DNA of 64,000 nucleotides from Clostridium sp. C8-1-8 (GTDB taxonomy: Bacteria > Bacillota > Clostridia > Clostridiales > Clostridiaceae). The notes beneath the pieces were generated by a model. That model was not told where the DNA came from. It did not search any database and worked only from the letters and a program-made list of their open reading frames with translations. The translations under genes and the position numbers were made by a program. Below, one piece after another: positions 61,578-64,000 of the stretch. Location: positions 186,001-250,000 of the forward strand of contig NZ_JAABNO010000003.1 in assembly GCF_009928445.1 (NCBI RefSeq), given 5' to 3'. Numbering within the stretch: the stretch's first letter is position 1; each line of letters starts with the position of its first letter.

Positions 61578-62420
61578 ATGCCAAACCATGAAATAATAGC
61601 TCCGAAAACAGGACTTCCTGTTTATTTTGATATTCATAGAACCTACAATCAACTAGTTGCAAGCCACTGGCACAACCATCTTGAGGTTCTTTATGTTTTC
61701 CAAGGCACAATGCATATAGTTCGTAATGATGAAAAATATACTATTTCTAAGAATGATTTGTTTATAATAAATTCTGGAGATATACATCTCACTAGGAGTC
61801 CTGGCAATGTTGAAGTTCTCCTGCTACAAATACCTTACGAACTTCTTAACCAATCAATTCCAGATTACGAAGATATACGATTTAAAGAATATTATTCTCA
61901 AAATGAGCTTAATGAAGAACCAGCTTTTCAAAATATGATTTATCACTTACTTACTATGAGAAAACTTTATGAACAAAGCAAATCAGGTTATCAATTTCTA
62001 TTTATTAGCAGCCTCAATCTATTTCTTCACAGTCTTTATACTAATTATATTGTAAATGAAAATATTAAAGAAAAAAACAAGTCTACTAAAAACCTTAATC
62101 GCTTAAAAGAAGTATTAGACTATGTGGAAAAGAACTATAGCGAGCCTATAAGTCTAAAATATGCAGCCTCTTTAGTTGCTTTAAATCCAGAATACTTCTG
62201 TAGATGCTTTAAAAAGTACACTGGATTCACCTTTATTGAATATGTTAACACGGTTCGTCTTACCCATATTCACAGCGACCTTCTTGATACAGATGATAGC
62301 ATAACAATAATTCAAGAAAAACATGGTTTTACTAATTATAAGTTGTTTAACAGAATGTTTAAAGAAGCTTATGGCTGTACACCATCTAAGCTTAGATATA
62401 ATAACCATATTTACAGGTAG
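61578..62420 (+). CDS. AraC-family transcriptional regulator
   Basis: 280 residues. The N-terminal cupin part has SHWHNHLEVLYVFQGTMHIV (about 29-48), a sugar-sensing fold. The C-terminal double HTH (about 180-277) has ISLKYAASLVALNPEYFCRC, FKKYTGFTFIEYVNTVRL and GFTNYKLFNRMFKEAYGCTP. The ribosome site (AAAGGT) is weak and rather far from the ATG. Divergent from the GH3 beta-glucosidase, so a role in beta-glucoside response is likely. Confidence 0.92.
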   Translation: MPNHEIIAPKTGLPVYFDIHRTYNQLVASHWHNHLEVLYVFQGTMHIVRNDEKYTISKNDLFIINSGDIHLTRSPGNVEVLLLQIPYELLNQSIPDYEDIRFKEYYSQNELNEEPAFQNMIYHLLTMRKLYEQSKSGYQFLFISSLNLFLHSLYTNYIVNENIKEKNKSTKNLNRLKEVLDYVEKNYSEPISLKYAASLVALNPEYFCRCFKKYTGFTFIEYVNTVRLTHIHSDLLDTDDSITIIQEKHGFTNYKLFNRMFKEAYGCTPSKLRYNNHIYR

Positions 62421-62429
62421 GATTCTATA

Positions 62430-62480
62430 GATGTACCACTTCTTACTAAGGCTTATAATCTCAAATTGACGTGGTACATC
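62430..62480. repeat. dispersed inverted repeat, copy C
   Basis: GATGTACCAC (62430-62439) and GTGGTACATC (62471-62480) are perfect arms around 31 bases. It is 9 bases after the AraC stop, between converging genes, and may act as terminator. Confidence 0.7.
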
Positions 62481-62585
62481 TTTAATAACTATATATTCTA
62501 AAGTATATGTTCCAAAATAAATATCTTATAATAGAATATGTTTAATAATATTATTGAAATAAGGTACTGTTATCTTCTTAAAATT

Positions 62586-62630
62586 AGCCATAAATAATAG
62601 GATGTTAGACTATCCTTATTATACATGGCT
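62586..62630 (-). terminator. hairpin after the amine oxidase gene
   Basis: AGCCAT-AAATAATAGGAT pairs with ATCCTTATTAT-ACATGGCT (about 17 pairs with one bulge). On the minus strand only AATTTTAAG follows, so the T-run is weak. Confidence 0.5.
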
Positions 62631-62665
62631 TCTGTTGTATAAATATTTTTCTTAACTGAGCTTTA

Positions 62666-64000
62666 CTAGCCATGCATATTGCAAGCCATTACTAAGTCGT
62701 TAGCAGCCTGCATTCCACTCTGAAGGGCTCCTTGCATCCATCTATGGATCGCAGAAATATGCTCACCAGCGAAAAATACCCTATTATTATATTCTGGTAG
62801 AATCATAGAATAGGAAAACAGCCGCTTCTGTTCTGGCTCAAAGAAGGCTAATGCTCCTCTAAAGCTTGGCTCCTTATCCCAGTTTACAGTCTTATGTGCC
62901 TCAATTATATTGTCAAGATAACCAGCTTGTAGACCATGAACCATTTCAATCTCTCTTTTCACTTCATTAAACATCTTCTCTTGCGGTAGATTGCCTAAAC
63001 GGGTTGCATCTAGCCCAAAATTATAAGAACCAACAAATACACCTGGATAATTAAATGGAATAGTATTTATATTACTAGCTTCATTAATATATTTTCCATG
63101 GTCAGAGGGGTACCAAATAGAGGAAATAGGTAAGTCAGTATAGGAACCTCCTCCTATAATTCCTTGCCTCTCCCAAAACCTTTCCTTAGATAACATTAAG
63201 ATCCTCTGAGCTTGAGTGTAATAAACTTCTCTTATAGCTCTCATTTTCATATTACTAAATAGTGGATTGATACTTACATTTCTCAAAGAAGAAAATGGAA
63301 TGGCGCAAACCACATAGTCAAATTCTTCTCTTAGGTTTTCTTTAAGCTTTTTATCTTCATAATCTATAATTACCTTCTGCTTCTGGCTATCAAAGCCTAT
63401 ACCATTAATCCAACAGCCTGACCTATATTCTACTTTACCAAGGTTGTTCACCTCTATTCCTGGATAAAAATCCTCTGTATTAATATTAGTAAAGGAATCT
63501 ATGAAAGCTCTTGGTAATCTTACTATTCCACCTGGGATTTCGTATAAATATGAGAGGTCTGCTGGATATACTTCTTCAATATAATCTATATAACTATTAT
63601 ACAAATTTCCATAAAGCAAAGGTGCGAAGTTGGAGATTAAAGATATAGCCTCTTGGCTCAATCCAGTTGCCTCCATAAGTTTCATGCTAGAGTTGTCACT
63701 CCATAGTATAGTTTCATTTTTATAGAAAGGTTTAACTTGTATAGTTTCAGCTCTGGCCTCAGGGGAAGCACAAAGCAAATGACTTTCCAATGCAATTTGA
63801 AATAATCTTTGCCAGTTTGTTTTCCGTTCATTTTCTGAAAGATTATACTTGGGGTAAATATTTTTCATGGTATCATAGCCGTTTCGATCGTTTCTAGATC
63901 TTGATTGTCTAAGGTAAATAAAAGCATTTTCACTGTATTGTATAAATGGCCTTGTTGGAAGCTTAAACAAATTTAAATAATGCCAGACGGTCTCATGAGT
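62666..64000 (-). CDS. flavin amine oxidase, N-terminus cut by window edge
   Basis: The frame is open through the right edge: codons before the TTG at 63970 read THETVWHYLNL, which fits the family, so the true start is outside. 445 residues are seen, lacking the N-terminal FAD-binding GxGxxG. The C-terminal FAD motif FFAGEHISAIHRWMQGALQS is intact, as is the central substrate region (YEIPGGIVRLPRAF). By family it oxidises amines or amino acids with FAD and oxygen or another acceptor; L-amino-acid oxidase-like enzymes are close. A role cannot be assigned from its neighbours. Confidence 0.88.
   Translation of the reverse strand, partial: THETVWHYLNLFKLPTRPFIQYSENAFIYLRQSRSRNDRNGYDTMKNIYPKYNLSENERKTNWQRLFQIALESHLLCASPEARAETIQVKPFYKNETILWSDNSSMKLMEATGLSQEAISLISNFAPLLYGNLYNSYIDYIEEVYPADLSYLYEIPGGIVRLPRAFIDSFTNINTEDFYPGIEVNNLGKVEYRSGCWINGIGFDSQKQKVIIDYEDKKLKENLREEFDYVVCAIPFSSLRNVSINPLFSNMKMRAIREVYYTQAQRILMLSKERFWERQGIIGGGSYTDLPISSIWYPSDHGKYINEASNINTIPFNYPGVFVGSYNFGLDATRLGNLPQEKMFNEVKREIEMVHGLQAGYLDNIIEAHKTVNWDKEPSFRGALAFFEPEQKRLFSYSMILPEYNNRVFFAGEHISAIHRWMQGALQSGMQAANDLVMACNMHG

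Overview
This window is low-GC Firmicute DNA and most likely comes from a Clostridium chromosome. The evidence is very AT-rich intergenic DNA, strong AGGAGG-type ribosome binding sites, frequent TTG starts, hairpin-plus-T-run terminators, and families common in clostridia (EFR1 ferredoxin-flavodoxin, HXXEE and DUF4179 proteins, PIG-V-like mannosyltransferase, BrnQ). No rRNA, tRNA, insertion sequence, phage or CRISPR array was seen. Gene density is ordinary for a chromosome. Genes at both edges are cut: an unknown protein on the left and an amine oxidase on the right.

Layout. 0-4.4 kb: a TetR repressor and an EmrB/EmrA-type drug efflux pair, with four copies of one palindrome (TAACTAA-N4-TTAGTTA) in the two promoter regions. 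4.4-6.5 kb: an ECF sigma factor with its membrane-anchored DUF4179 partner. 6.7-28 kb: mostly single genes, including acetyltransferases, methyltransferases, an HD hydrolase, an SRPBCC/MarR pair, an ABC transporter with a short FtsX-type permease, a stand-alone E2-type acyltransferase, BrnQ, an L7/L12-like membrane protein, an LprI-type lipoprotein, a VanZ protein, an S41 peptidase-like protein and an esterase. 28.4-36.5 kb: an ABC-2 transporter, a Nudix hydrolase, a TetR gene flanked by two HXXEE membrane proteins that share an operator-like motif, a carboxylesterase remnant and an L,D-transpeptidase.

36.9-47.5 kb, all on the minus strand, is the most interesting block. It carries a D-amino-acid aminotransferase, a DUF4392 protein and a DUF1445 protein (the two halves of the animal D-glutamate cyclase, here as separate neighbouring genes), a decayed alanine racemase, 5-oxoprolinase subunits B and C, and then a complete Liv-type ABC importer. 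I infer a D-amino-acid/D-glutamate to 5-oxoproline to glutamate salvage unit. The Liv operon has a terminator-like hairpin in its leader, with a possible branched-chain-rich leader peptide. The dat leader also holds a strong hairpin.

48-64 kb: an EFR1 protein, a GNAT, a 1.2-kb stretch with no convincing gene, a MurC-like ligase, a purine permease under a guanine-class riboswitch, a methyltransferase, HAD and DeoR genes, a GT-C mannosyltransferase, a circularly permuted GH3 beta-glucosidase divergent from an AraC regulator, and the truncated amine oxidase.

Other unexplained structure: a dispersed hairpin family (GATGTACCAC...GTGGTACATC) at three distant places, a cloverleaf-like RNA candidate at 6.75 kb, a three-hairpin small-RNA candidate at 24.25 kb, and a HicB-like gene remnant at 14.3 kb.
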